A stretch of 64,000 nt of DNA. Origin: Streptomyces cadmiisoli (lineage in GTDB: Bacteria; Actinomycetota; Actinomycetes; Streptomycetales; Streptomycetaceae). Positions 18,202 through 26,346 of this stretch are shown here, piece by piece; position 1 is the first letter of the stretch; every line of letters starts with the position of its first letter. The notes beneath the pieces were generated by a model that had not been told where the DNA came from, searched no databases, and was given only the letters and a program-made list of their open reading frames with translations. The position numbers were made by a program, and so were the translations under genes. The DNA is taken from positions 905,902 to 969,901 of the forward strand of contig NZ_CP030074.1 of NCBI RefSeq assembly GCF_003261055.1, written 5' to 3'.

Positions 18202-18869
18202 CCCCCACCGCCACCCTCACCCGCATCCGCCTCAACACCGCCCACCACGCCGTACGCCGTGACCTGGCCGACCGCGTCCAGCTCCACAAAACCCTCATGC
18301 GCCTGACCCCCGGAACCCCCAGCCCCCACCCCCGCCGCGACGCCGGACTCCTCTTCCGCCTCGACACCGACCACGACGAGCCCACCCTGCTCGTCCAGAC
18401 CACCCAGCCACCCAATCTCAACGGCCTGCCCGCCCGCTACGGCACCCTTCTCGCGGCCCGCGACCTCACCCCCCTCCTGCACGCCCTCACTCCCGGCCGA
18501 CACGTCCGCTACCGCATCACCGCCGTCCCCGTCCGCCACCTCCCCGGCACCCCCTGCGGCCGACGACCCGACGGCCGCCTCCTGCGCCGCCGCGGCACCC
18601 CGACCGCCCTGCACGGCCACGACGCCGCCCAGTGGTGGCAGCGCAGAGCCAGCCAGTCCGGCCTCGCCCTCACCAGCATCAGCCTCACCCCCCGCACCTT
18701 CGAACGCTCCCCGCACGCCCCCCACCGGCCCGGACTCGACCACCAGCTCGTCCAGTTCGACGGACACGCCCGCATCACCGACGCCCATCTCCTCGCCCAG
18801 AGCATCTGCCGCGGCATCGGCCGCGCCCAGTCCTACGGCGCAGGCCTACTCAGCCTCGCCCCCGCCTGA
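18198..18869 (+). CDS. cas6e: Cas6e (CasE), crRNA-processing endonuclease
   Basis: A 223-residue Cas6e that cuts CRISPR transcripts at the repeat hairpin and stays bound to the 3' end. The N-terminal active-site region is DLADRVQLHKTLMRL, with His30 at the catalytic histidine position; the tyrosine often found three residues earlier is Val27. The glycine-rich C-terminal motif GIGRAQSYGAGLLSLAP matches the family (GIGRAKxxGCGLLxL). It is the last cas gene. The next gene is not cas1 but a TnsB-like transposase, 45 bp downstream on the same strand. Its natural RNA substrate is probably the degenerate array upstream of cas3, or the cleaner array at 48.2 kb, or both. Confidence 0.92.
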   Translation: MTPTATLTRIRLNTAHHAVRRDLADRVQLHKTLMRLTPGTPSPHPRRDAGLLFRLDTDHDEPTLLVQTTQPPNLNGLPARYGTLLAARDLTPLLHALTPGRHVRYRITAVPVRHLPGTPCGRRPDGRLLRRRGTPTALHGHDAAQWWQRRASQSGLALTSISLTPRTFERSPHAPHRPGLDHQLVQFDGHARITDAHLLAQSICRGIGRAQSYGAGLLSLAPA

Positions 18870-18914
18870 CCCCGCACCACCTCACGCGGGCAAAGCACCC
18901 GAGAGGACATCCCT

Positions 18915-20561
18915 GTGATCTTCGAGCAGTCGCCACGCGACACCAGCGTGCGCCGGGCAGCCGTCGGCCGGCTCATGTTCCTCGTCCAGCACAACAGCCT
19001 CACCACCGACCACATCAAGACCGTCGCCGAGGCTTTCGGAGTCCACCCGCGCAGCGTGCGCCGGTGGATGGACAACGCCGCACAGCACAACGGCCGCTAC
19101 ACCCCCGGGCGCCGCGCCTCCTTCACTCTCACCCAGGAGATGCGCGACGCCGTCGCCCTGTTCTGCGGCAACATCGCCGCCGCCTACCGGGACCTGCGTA
19201 AACGAGGCAGCCTGGGAGACGACCCCGTCTGCTACGCCACCTTCCACCGCGCCGTCACCACCGCCTACACCCCCGGCTTCCTCGCCGGCCTGCGCGGCGG
19301 CGAGAGGGAACGCCGCAAGTTCGACGTCCACTTGACACGGGGCGTCGGACACCGCAATCAGGCATGGGAAGGCGATCACGTCGAAGCGAGCGTCTGGGTC
19401 AACGTCAACGGACACCGCCGCAAACCCTGGATCACCTGGTTCATCGACTGCGCCAGCGACGCCGTCTGCGGCCTGTCCGTCTCCGCACAGACCCCCAGCC
19501 GGGAAAACATCCTCCTCGCCGTGCGATCCGCTGTCCTGCGAGGAGGCAATCACGGCCCTTTCGGAGGCAGCCCCGGCCTCGTCCGCATCGACAGAGGAAA
19601 AGACTTCCTGAGCGACACCGTCGACGCCGCCTTCGGCGTCCTCGGCGTCCGCGTCGTCGACCTGCCTCCCAGGCACCCAGAGCTCAAGGGAACTGTCGAA
19701 GCCCTCAACAACGCCGTCAAAACCATGCACTTCCCCGGCCTCCCCGGCTACGTTCACGCCCCCCGAACCAGCCGGCGCACCAAACCAGACCCCGATGAAC
19801 GCCTGCTGACCTACGAGGCATTCATCCGCCACCTCCTCGCATGGGTCCACGAGTGGAACCACGAGCACCGCATCCGCACCCGCGACAACCGCACCCCACA
19901 CGAGCTGTGGAACAACGACCTCACCCCCATCTACGACCCCGACCCCGCAGACCTCCACTTCACCCTCGAAACCCATCCCACCCCCCTGACGATCAACTCA
20001 GACGGCGTTCACTGGGGGAAGAAACGCCGCTACCTCGCTCCCTACATGCAAGGCCTTGGCGGCACCAAGGTCGTGCTGCGCTACATGCCCCGCCAGGAAC
20101 GCTCCGTCGAGCTCTACGACGCCAAAGACGGCACTTACCTGGGCCCAGCCGTCCTGCAAAACGAAGCAACCCCCCAGGAACGACGTGAGGTACGGCGCGC
20201 CGCCGACCGAGAAGCCGGCCGCCTGCGCACCGCCCTGGACAAGGCGAACCGCCAGCGCGAGGAACGCTTCGAGGCCGACACCGTCCCCACCACCCCCCGC
20301 CCGACCAGCGACATCACCCAGGAACAAGCAACCGAAATCCTCAACGGGCACCGCCAGGACGCACACGCCCGCGAAACACGCCCCGACCTCATCCCGCTGC
20401 CCAACCCCACCGCCACCTGGAACAACACCGCAAACCCGGCCGAAACCCAGCTCGGCTCCACGGCCCCTCTGCTCCCGCCGCTGCCCAACCCCACCGACTC
20501 CTGGCACGCCACACCCCTGTCCAGCACACCCGAGGAGCCCACCGATGAACCACACGATTGA
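18915..20561 (+). CDS. TnsB/TniA-like DDE transposase fused into the cas operon
   Basis: A 548-residue transposase of the TnsB/TniA/MuA type. An N-terminal helix-turn-helix (AEAFGVHPRSVRRWMDNA, about 39-55) precedes an rve-fold core with Asp154 (WEGDHVEASV), Asp226 (LVRIDRGKDFLSD) and Glu262 (LKGTVEALNN), spaced DD-35-E, all intact. A Mu-type C-terminal barrel follows (DGVHWGKKRRYLAPYMQ, then VELYDAKDGTYLGPA), and a proline-rich tail. GTG 18915 has GAGAGGAC about 8 bases upstream. It starts 45 bp after cas6e with no terminator seen, so it is likely in the cas transcript. It is unlike the IS21 IstA in this window, having the Mu-type barrel. No TnsA nuclease gene is nearby, suggesting replicative rather than cut-and-paste transposition. 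Confidence 0.88.
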   Translation: MIFEQSPRDTSVRRAAVGRLMFLVQHNSLTTDHIKTVAEAFGVHPRSVRRWMDNAAQHNGRYTPGRRASFTLTQEMRDAVALFCGNIAAAYRDLRKRGSLGDDPVCYATFHRAVTTAYTPGFLAGLRGGERERRKFDVHLTRGVGHRNQAWEGDHVEASVWVNVNGHRRKPWITWFIDCASDAVCGLSVSAQTPSRENILLAVRSAVLRGGNHGPFGGSPGLVRIDRGKDFLSDTVDAAFGVLGVRVVDLPPRHPELKGTVEALNNAVKTMHFPGLPGYVHAPRTSRRTKPDPDERLLTYEAFIRHLLAWVHEWNHEHRIRTRDNRTPHELWNNDLTPIYDPDPADLHFTLETHPTPLTINSDGVHWGKKRRYLAPYMQGLGGTKVVLRYMPRQERSVELYDAKDGTYLGPAVLQNEATPQERREVRRAADREAGRLRTALDKANRQREERFEADTVPTTPRPTSDITQEQATEILNGHRQDAHARETRPDLIPLPNPTATWNNTANPAETQLGSTAPLLPPLPNPTDSWHATPLSSTPEEPTDEPHD

Positions 20562-21324
20562 CACCACCACCCCAGCCAACGACCACTACCTCGGCCTGGC
20601 CGGAGCCAGCATCCTGCCCACCACCGCCTCGCGCCTGACCCAGCGCCACCTGACCACGGTCATCAAAGCCCAAGCCCTGCTCTGCATCCACGGCGACGTG
20701 GGACTCGGCAAAACCTTCGCCATCAACACCAGCCTGCGCGACCTCGCCCCTGACAACACGCTCTGGCTCGAATGCCGCAAGGGGGCCCCGCTCGGTACTC
20801 TGCGTCCCGCCCTCTATCGCGCGCTGGCGCTGCCCGGAGAACCTCCCGCCAAAGGCGATGCGTTCGACCAACTCCTCGTACAGGCCTTCGCCGAACAGCA
20901 CCGTGTCCTGGTCTGCGACGAAGCCCAGGGCCTGACCAAGACCTCCCTGGAGTACCTGCAGACTCTCTGGGAGAACAGGCGCACCCAGCTGACCGTCATC
21001 CTCGCCGGCGGCGACAACTGCCTCCAGCGCATCCGCAGCTGCTCCGGTCTCTTCTCCCGTATCCCGATCTACCAGCAGTACCAGCCGCTCACCCCCGACG
21101 AAGTCCTGGCCTTGATGCCGACCTACCACGCCTTGTGGCAGAACGTCGCCGCCGACGACCTGATGTGGATCAACGACGCCGCGTGTCACGGCAACTTCCG
21201 CAACTGGGCCAAGATCACCTTCCACATCCAGGACATCCTCGAACAGCACGCCGAGACCGCCTGGTTCAGCCGCGACACGGTCCGCATGGTCCTCACCTTC
21301 CTCGACAGCAGCATCCGTAGCTGA
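20545..21324 (+). CDS. TnsC/TniB-like AAA+ ATPase
   Basis: A 259-residue AAA+ ATPase. Walker A is GDVGLGKT at 50-57 and Walker B VLVCDEAQGL at 121-130, followed by LEYLQTLWENRRTQLTVILA with a sensor-1-like region. The C-terminal part has MPTYHALWQ and GNFRNWAKITFHI, motifs shared with two other ATPases near 53-55 kb in this window. In Tn7, Tn5053 and Mu this protein selects target DNA and activates the transposase. The ATG overlaps the end of the transposase gene by 17 bases and GAGGAG precedes it, so the two are translated together. At 259 residues it is on the short side for TnsC and close to TniB and MuB. Confidence 0.87.
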   Translation: MNHTIDTTTPANDHYLGLAGASILPTTASRLTQRHLTTVIKAQALLCIHGDVGLGKTFAINTSLRDLAPDNTLWLECRKGAPLGTLRPALYRALALPGEPPAKGDAFDQLLVQAFAEQHRVLVCDEAQGLTKTSLEYLQTLWENRRTQLTVILAGGDNCLQRIRSCSGLFSRIPIYQQYQPLTPDEVLALMPTYHALWQNVAADDLMWINDAACHGNFRNWAKITFHIQDILEQHAETAWFSRDTVRMVLTFLDSSIRS

Positions 21325-21691
21325 CCTCCACCGCCAGGTTTGCTGGAGCTGCTGGACGGCCGCGTCGGCTGGAGCCGCCTCTACGCGGCGGCAGAAATTG
21401 CCCAGAACCGGGATCGTGACTGCCGTCTCCTGTCCCGAACCACCCAAGAGCACAGGCCAAGGCCGCCAGCCTGGCTGCGTCGCCTCCCGCACGGGTGGCG
21501 CCGGTAGGCCAACGAGCGGGCGGTCGGGCCGGCATCGGGCACCCGGCCGCTCTGGGGCGGGGGCGGTTCGGGTCCAGGACACGCGCGCCCCAGGAGGACG
21601 CCCCCCGGGGCCCGCACCCGCCGGCCGCACCACACCGCCCCACCGCACGTTGCACCCGTGCCGTCTGGCACATGCCAGGTAAGGTGCTGGG
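21325..21691 (+). other. Gap after the TnsC-like gene with a possible C-terminal gene fragment
   Basis: An open stretch at about 21339-21508 reads LLELLDGRVGWSRLYAAAEI then AQNRDRDCRLLSRTTQEHRP and ends in TAG, without a start codon. It looks protein-like but no family was recognised; it may be the tail of a deleted gene of the transposition module. The remainder is very G+C-rich with no gene. A transposon end would be expected in or near this gap, but no repeated TnsB-type sites were picked out by eye. Confidence 0.35.
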
Positions 21692-22849
21692 GTGGATCAG
21701 CGCGGCACTCAGGGAGAAAGGGCGCGGCCCGCTCCCGACGGGCAGCCCATGTTGTGGCAGGCTGCCGACGACCTGCCCGCCACAGACATGCCCTTCCAGG
21801 TCGCCTTTCTCGCCCTCGGCGCCGCGCGCGGTCTGGGAAGCAAGGGCCTGCACGCGCTGGTCCGCGAACACCGGGAGCAACTCGGCCGGGTATGGGAGGC
21901 TCCTCCGGTCCGTCTGGCCGCAGAGCTCGCCCATGCGAAAGTCCCCGCCGCCCGCAAGGTCGCAGACGAGATCAGCACCTACCGCTCCGAGCTGCTGAAA
22001 ACGGCCCGGGTCAAGGCCGACGAACTTACTCGGCGCAACATCCACCTCATCGGCCCCTCGGCCCTGCCGGCCCGGCTTGCCGAACTCCCCGGCGGGCCCC
22101 TGTGGCTGTTCGTCGAGGGCGACCCCCGAGCCCTGTACGAGGGCCCGTACGTCGCGGTCGTCGGCACCCGGGACATCACGCCCGACGGGGTGCGCGCCAC
22201 CGAAGCCGCTGTGCGCACCCTGGCTGCCTACCCCATCACGCTGGTGTCCGGCCTCGCCAATGGCGTCGACGCGGTCGCGCACCAGGCCGCGCTGCGCGAC
22301 GGAGTACGCAACGTCGCCTTCCTCGGCCACGGCATCGATATCGTCTTCCCTGCCGAGACCGCGGACATCCGTGCCCGTATCGTGCGCACCGGCGGTGCGG
22401 TGGCCAGCGAATACCTGCCCGGCGAGCACTACCGCAAGGCCCAGTTCGTCCAGCGCAACCGCCTCCAGGCCGGCCTCGCGGACATCGTCGTCGCCGCCGA
22501 GGGCCAGCACACCGGCGGCACCGCGCACACCGTGCGCTTCGCCGCCACCTACCACCGGCCGATCATCGGCTTCACCTGGCCCGGCGCCGGCGACCTGACC
22601 GACCTGATTGACACCGAGCCCACCGGCCAGCTCATCGAAATCTTCACCACGGCCGGACGGCGCACCCTGGACGCCCTGTGCCGCAGCACGGCCGACTCCT
22701 ACGGACACACCACCTTCGGCCTGAGCCTGGTCGAGCGCCAACTCGGCCGCGAGGTGGAACTGCGTGCCCTGCCTCCCGAAGACCTCAAACGGCTACGGCA
22801 GCGCCTGGACGACCTGCTGGGCCAGGAAGACGGTGGTGATGCCGGCTAA
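21692..22849 (+). CDS. DprA/SMF-like DNA-processing protein
   Basis: A 385-residue protein with a helical N-terminus (FLALGAARGLGSKGLHALV) and a DprA-type Rossmann fold. Key segments are VAVVGTRDITPDGVRA, LVSGLANGVDAVAHQAALRD, VAFLGHGIDIVFPAE and YLPGEHYRKAQFVQRNRLQA followed by VVAAEGQHTGGTAHTVRFAA. The G-S/T-R and S-G-x-A-x-G-x-D-x-x-A-H signatures are those of DprA, which loads RecA on single-stranded DNA or, in divergent groups, acts in defence-related nucleotide chemistry. The start GTG 21692 has AAGG upstream. It overlaps the next gene by 11 bases, so the two form a pair. Chromosomal dprA of streptomycetes is normally next to topA and rnhB-type genes, so this is a second, accessory copy. 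Confidence 0.8.
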   Translation: MDQRGTQGERARPAPDGQPMLWQAADDLPATDMPFQVAFLALGAARGLGSKGLHALVREHREQLGRVWEAPPVRLAAELAHAKVPAARKVADEISTYRSELLKTARVKADELTRRNIHLIGPSALPARLAELPGGPLWLFVEGDPRALYEGPYVAVVGTRDITPDGVRATEAAVRTLAAYPITLVSGLANGVDAVAHQAALRDGVRNVAFLGHGIDIVFPAETADIRARIVRTGGAVASEYLPGEHYRKAQFVQRNRLQAGLADIVVAAEGQHTGGTAHTVRFAATYHRPIIGFTWPGAGDLTDLIDTEPTGQLIEIFTTAGRRTLDALCRSTADSYGHTTFGLSLVERQLGREVELRALPPEDLKRLRQRLDDLLGQEDGGDAG

Positions 22850-24062
22850 GGCAGTCCTCTTCGACTACAAGACCATCCTCCTCAAGCACGGCACCCCCAC
22901 GGCCACCGGGACGGCTGCGCTGCTGCACAGCCTGGTCGCCAAGGGCCTGCAGTGGTGCATCCTGTCCACCGACCCACTCTCGCCGGACCAGAAAGAACAA
23001 CTCCAGCAGCTCGGCTATCCCGAGCCCAGCCTGCTGATCGATCAGTCCCACATAGCCGGCGGCAAAAGGCGCGGCTCGCCGGCCTGGATCGACGCCGTCA
23101 CCACCGCTCTGCATCTGCAGCGGTATGAACTGCTGTACGTCGGCTGCACAGCCATGGACTGGCGCACCGCCATCAACTCCGGCGTCATGTACCAGCACGC
23201 CGCATGGGCCGCCTCGATGCCCAGCGGCACCACCTCGCTCGTCGCACGCACGCCTGGCGACGTGGACCGGTTCCTGGAGATGTTCCTCTCCAGCGACCCG
23301 AGCTGGTCACACCGCGCTGACCAGGGAAACTGGTCGCTGCGCTCACTGCTGTCCGCCTCGGCCCTGCTGCCCTCGACCTCGCCCGGCCCCACCTTCAGGC
23401 TCCAGGACGTCTTCACCTACAAAAAGCCGGTGAAAATCGCAGACGCGGACGCCCGGAGCGTTCTCATGCTGTTCGTCCTCGCCAACGCCTATCTGGAAGA
23501 CCTGATCCCCGCCAACCCCTACTTCTGCATCTACCCCAGCAGCACGAGCGGCCAGGTCAGCGAGCGGCTCAAGACCTATCTCGACAAGGCAGCCGCACTA
23601 TTTCACGGCTACTACCGCGAGGACCTCCTTGTCCGCGCTGTCGACGCCCCGGACACCAGCCTGGAACGCTGGAAGGCCAGCCAAGGCCAAGCCGCCCAGA
23701 ACATCTCCATCGCCACGCAGGCCCAGACGGTGCACCTGGGGTCCGGCTACCGCGGCAAACTCGGCACGAAAACCGTCGTCGTCCTCGACGACTTCACCAC
23801 CCACGGCATGTCCCTGGAATGGGCACGCCTGCTGCTGACCGCAGCCGGCGCCCAGCGGATCGTCATGCTCACCGTTGGCAAGTACGGCAGCCGCCACACC
23901 CGCTACGACCTCAAAGACCCCAGCACGCTGGCCCCCTACCAGCTCAACAGCCTCACTGCCGACAGTTTCACCACGACATCACTGACACCCGTGTTCGACC
24001 CCCAGGCTCAAGACCGCCTCTACCAGCACCTTGTCACCAGCCTGGACTCCTCCAAGGATTGA
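22839..24062 (+). CDS. HAD-like and phosphoribosyltransferase fusion protein
   Basis: A 407-residue two-domain protein. The N-terminal 130 residues look like a HAD fold: AVLFDYKTILLKHG at motif I and WCILSTDPLS at motif II. Motif I reads D-Y-K instead of D-x-D, so ordinary phosphatase activity may be lost. The C-terminal half is phosphoribosyltransferase-like, with KTVVVLDDFTTHGMSLEWAR as the PRPP loop (usual hhhDDhhTTG). ATG 22839 lies inside the end of the dprA-like gene with AGGAAGA upstream, so translation is coupled. Pairing of DprA-like and PRTase proteins in accessory DNA suggests a nucleotide- or DNA-directed stress or defence function, but no activity can be named. Confidence 0.75.
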   Translation: MPAKAVLFDYKTILLKHGTPTATGTAALLHSLVAKGLQWCILSTDPLSPDQKEQLQQLGYPEPSLLIDQSHIAGGKRRGSPAWIDAVTTALHLQRYELLYVGCTAMDWRTAINSGVMYQHAAWAASMPSGTTSLVARTPGDVDRFLEMFLSSDPSWSHRADQGNWSLRSLLSASALLPSTSPGPTFRLQDVFTYKKPVKIADADARSVLMLFVLANAYLEDLIPANPYFCIYPSSTSGQVSERLKTYLDKAAALFHGYYREDLLVRAVDAPDTSLERWKASQGQAAQNISIATQAQTVHLGSGYRGKLGTKTVVVLDDFTTHGMSLEWARLLLTAAGAQRIVMLTVGKYGSRHTRYDLKDPSTLAPYQLNSLTADSFTTTSLTPVFDPQAQDRLYQHLVTSLDSSKD

Positions 24063-24253
24063 CGACGACGCCACCGGCCCCTGCCGCGCCCGCCCGGCCC
24101 GCACTCCGAGCGTCCGGCCGATCGCCCTGTCACGAGGCCGAAGCCTCCGAAGCCGGCGCGCCGCGTGCCTAGTTTCACGACCACCGGCTCCGTCTCGCCG
24201 TCGACCACGATCTCCTCTGCGTGGCTGCCGGGCACCGACCGGTTGTCTGTCAC
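24020..24253 (-). CDS. Possible small protein, 3' end disrupted
   Basis: On the minus strand a GTG at 24253 opens a 77-codon frame whose first 33 residues look like a natural small acidic protein (TDNRSVPGSHAEEIVVDGET, then EPVVVKLGTRR); the rest is arginine-rich and looks like run-on into foreign sequence. The frame overlaps the end of the HAD-PRTase gene by 43 bases on the opposite strand. It lies 46 bp downstream of the sigma-cassette genes and could be their last, truncated member. The start overlaps its own G-rich ribosome site, so it is uncertain. Confidence 0.3.
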   Translation of the reverse strand: MTDNRSVPGSHAEEIVVDGETEPVVVKLGTRRAGFGGFGLVTGRSAGRSECGPGGRGRGRWRRRQSLEESRLVTRCW

Positions 24254-24299
24254 CTCCGGCGCCGCATTTCGTCGGCTCCTCGATCAGGGTGGGGGCGGC

Positions 24300-25004
24300 T
24301 CAGGCGGGGAGGGGCTGGTCGAGGTTTTCTTCGATCTGGTCGAGGAGGTGATCGAGGATGCGGTGTGCCTGGGTGAGGCGTTGCGTGGCGCTGTCGAGGG
24401 TGTCGAGGGCGTCGTCGAGAAGCACGGCGTGTAGGTCGGCGGCGGGGCTCTCCAATGTCTGCGCGACGGTGGTCCAGGCCGTGTTGACGCAGTCGTGGAT
24501 TTCGTTGAATGCCGCGGTGTTCTGCGTCCTCGTGAGTGTCCGGCCTTGTGCTGTGGTGATGAGCCGCGAGATGACTAGCTGAGCGTGGGTCAGTTTGGAC
24601 CGTGCGGTCTCCAGGGAAGACGGGCCGTCGTCCGTCATGCTCACAAGGCCGTGGAACTCGTCGCTGGTGTGCTGCAGTAAATCGAGTGCTTCCTGTAGCC
24701 GCTGGTTGCCGTCGACATGGGTGCGTTCGCCAAGACGCCCGGTGACGCGCAGGCTCGAACGGTGCAAGGCATCCCCGGCCAGGCCGTCTGCCAGCCGAGA
24801 CGGAGCGGGGCAGGCAGGAAGGGAAGCGAGTTGCTGAAGACCGCCCGTGAGATCGAGGACGTCGTCGAGGCACTGGGACAGTTCTTCGTCAGCAGCCGCA
24901 AGGAGCTGATCCAGACGCGTATCAGCGTCCGTGGGGCGGTTCTCTCCCGCGACGGTGTCAGCCTCGGAGCCCGTTGTCTCCCGGGATGCGGTGTGTTCAC
25001 TCAT
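24300..25004 (-). CDS. Helical protein coupled to an ECF sigma factor
   Basis: A 234-residue, mostly helical soluble protein of unknown family. After an acidic start (SEHTASRETTGSEADTVAGE) it is a string of amphipathic helices with Leu/Gln/Asp/His heptads, for example LDDALDTLDSATQRLTQAHR near the C-terminus. No membrane segment or zinc motif was seen, so it is not a classic ZAS-type anti-sigma factor. Its ATG at 25004 overlaps the sigma gene stop by 8 bases (ATGAGTGA), implying translational coupling and stoichiometric partnership. A regulator or interaction partner of the sigma factor is the simplest guess. Confidence 0.65.
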   Translation of the reverse strand: MSEHTASRETTGSEADTVAGENRPTDADTRLDQLLAAADEELSQCLDDVLDLTGGLQQLASLPACPAPSRLADGLAGDALHRSSLRVTGRLGERTHVDGNQRLQEALDLLQHTSDEFHGLVSMTDDGPSSLETARSKLTHAQLVISRLITTAQGRTLTRTQNTAAFNEIHDCVNTAWTTVAQTLESPAADLHAVLLDDALDTLDSATQRLTQAHRILDHLLDQIEENLDQPLPA

Positions 25005-25482
25005 CGCGGCCCCCAATCTCCTCAACGAGAGTCTGCTGCAGTCGACGCCGGGCGCGGTTCCGGTTCTTCCGTACGGCGTCTTCTCGCATATCAAGCGCTT
25101 GGGCGATCTCCCGGTCGGTGAAGCCGTCCTGGGCCCACGCCATGACGTGCCGCTGCAGCGGCGGCAGCTGGGCCAGAGCGTTCAGGACCCGCTGATTTCC
25201 CTCTTTGAGCGTCACGTGGGCGATGGGACAGGTCCCGCCCGAGCGATCGGGCAACGGGTCGTACGGGGTGACCCGTTGGCCGGTCTGACGCAGATAGCAG
25301 CGGTGAGCGACCTTGCGCAGCCACGCCCGCGGTTCCCGGATACGGTCCCATTTCTCGATGGCTATCGTGAAAGCCTCATGAGCGGCATCGGCAGCCTCGT
25401 AGGGAGTCGCGCCGACACGGACCAGGAACCGTGTCAGCTGCGGCATCTCGACGCGGTAGAGGTCCTCAAGACTGCTGGTCAT
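24997..25482 (-). CDS. ECF-type RNA polymerase sigma factor
   Basis: A 161-residue ECF sigma factor. Region 2 is recognisable in RFLVRVGATPYEAADAAHEA and WDRIREPRAWLRKVAHRCYL, region 4 in ALAQLPPLQRHVMAWAQDGF and TDREIAQALDMREDAVRKNR, which forms the helix-turn-helix for the -35 element. ATG 25482 is chosen since it starts just before the region 2 helix; a longer frame upstream is possible. It is the middle gene of a three-gene minus-strand cassette (small membrane protein, sigma factor, helical protein) that has a counterpart at 58.7-60.1 kb. Target promoters are unknown. Confidence 0.85.
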   Translation of the reverse strand: MTSSLEDLYRVEMPQLTRFLVRVGATPYEAADAAHEAFTIAIEKWDRIREPRAWLRKVAHRCYLRQTGQRVTPYDPLPDRSGGTCPIAHVTLKEGNQRVLNALAQLPPLQRHVMAWAQDGFTDREIAQALDMREDAVRKNRNRARRRLQQTLVEEIGGRDE

Positions 25483-25552
25483 TAACGCGGGCGAAGCCCC
25501 GTCGGTGTGTAAAGGCGCCGGTACCGTCTTCCTCGCCACAGGCGAGACCGAC

Positions 25553-25777
25553 TCAGCCACGGCGGAACTCCGCCAACTGCGCTCCCGTCACAACCTCGAC
25601 GCTGCCGGGCCGTTCCAGCAGACGGCTGCCGGGCGGCAGGTTCCGCACCCGCTCGCTGAGACCTTGCTGCTGCATCTCGGTTCTGCGCAGTTCGGTACGG
25701 CCAGCCACCCATATGTGCAGCAGCCGACACAGCCAGCCGCACAGCATCAGCAGCCCTCCCCCGAGCACCGGATCCAT
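25553..25777 (-). CDS. Small membrane-anchored protein of the sigma cassette
   Basis: A 74-residue protein with an N-terminal hydrophobic segment (LGGGLLMLCGWLCRLLHIWV) and a charged C-terminal part ending in QLAEFRRG. ATG 25777 follows AGGCGGACC; the GTG directly before it is an alternative. It lies 70 bp upstream of the sigma gene on the same strand. The cassette near 58.7 kb also begins with a small protein having one N-terminal membrane helix, so this position is conserved. It may tether or inhibit the sigma factor, but no motif shows how. Confidence 0.5.
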   Translation of the reverse strand: MDPVLGGGLLMLCGWLCRLLHIWVAGRTELRRTEMQQQGLSERVRNLPPGSRLLERPGSVEVVTGAQLAEFRRG

Positions 25778-25935
25778 CACGGTCCGCCTTCCCCGGCGGT
25801 GACCCGTTCACCTGCCGACACTATGTAGTGCACGCACCCCCGCCTTTTGTGACCCCGCCGTCCGTGACGTACGTCTCACGGACCCGTCAGCCGAATATTC
25901 TCAGGGCCTTGCCCGCCGGGAAGGAGAACTCCGTC

Positions 25936-26346
25936 ATGGATCCGCAGGCCGGGGATTACCGCACGCAGGCGCGCTACTTCGCGGGCAGGGCCGCGCTGGA
26001 CGGCGCGGCGCTCACGGATGTGCAGGAGCGGCTCGCGCGGGCGGTGCTCGAGGTCGTGCTGCTGGCCGGCCTGCCGCCGTACGACATCGAGGCGGCGGCA
26101 GACGGTGAGGAGACCGGGGTGGGCCTGGTCCCGGTCCCCGGCAACAACCGTGCGCTGCGGGTGCAGTGGCAGCAGGATCCGACGGCCGCCCATCACCTTG
26201 CCTCCGAGTTGTGCGCTGCCCAGCAGGCCGCCATGAACCAGGCCCTGCGCGCGATCCTGTCCGCTCACCGCTTCCGGATCGTGGACGGCCCGCTGGGCGA
26301 GGCCCCGGTCGTCCTCGATGTGGTCCGGCCTCGTCGGCAGGGATGA
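25936..26346 (+). CDS. Hypothetical protein, 136 aa
   Basis: ATG 25936 is preceded by AAGGAGAA and opens a 136-codon gene with normal streptomycete codon use. The product has a helical N-terminus (ARYFAGRAALDGAALTDVQE), a central acidic part with a short basic strand (NNRALRVQWQQDPTAAHHLA) and an Ala-rich helix near the end (AAQQAAMNQALRAILSAHRF). No signal peptide or membrane helix is present. The family was not recognised. It is divergent from the sigma cassette, with about 160 bp between them that must hold promoters for both directions. Confidence 0.6.
   Translation: MDPQAGDYRTQARYFAGRAALDGAALTDVQERLARAVLEVVLLAGLPPYDIEAAADGEETGVGLVPVPGNNRALRVQWQQDPTAAHHLASELCAAQQAAMNQALRAILSAHRFRIVDGPLGEAPVVLDVVRPRRQG

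Noticed and set aside
18915..21324. Interpretation of the cas-linked transposase and ATPase as an IS21 istA-istB pair
   Set aside because: The transposase has a Mu-type C-terminal barrel and the ATPase has GDVGLGKT with TnsC/TniB-like ending, unlike the true IS21 pair at 29.9-32.0 kb; no IS21-type ends were seen around it.
24020..24130. Arginine-rich 3' part of the minus-strand frame ending at 24020
   Set aside because: Composition suggests run-on into unrelated DNA, so only the first 33 codons of that frame are considered possibly genuine.
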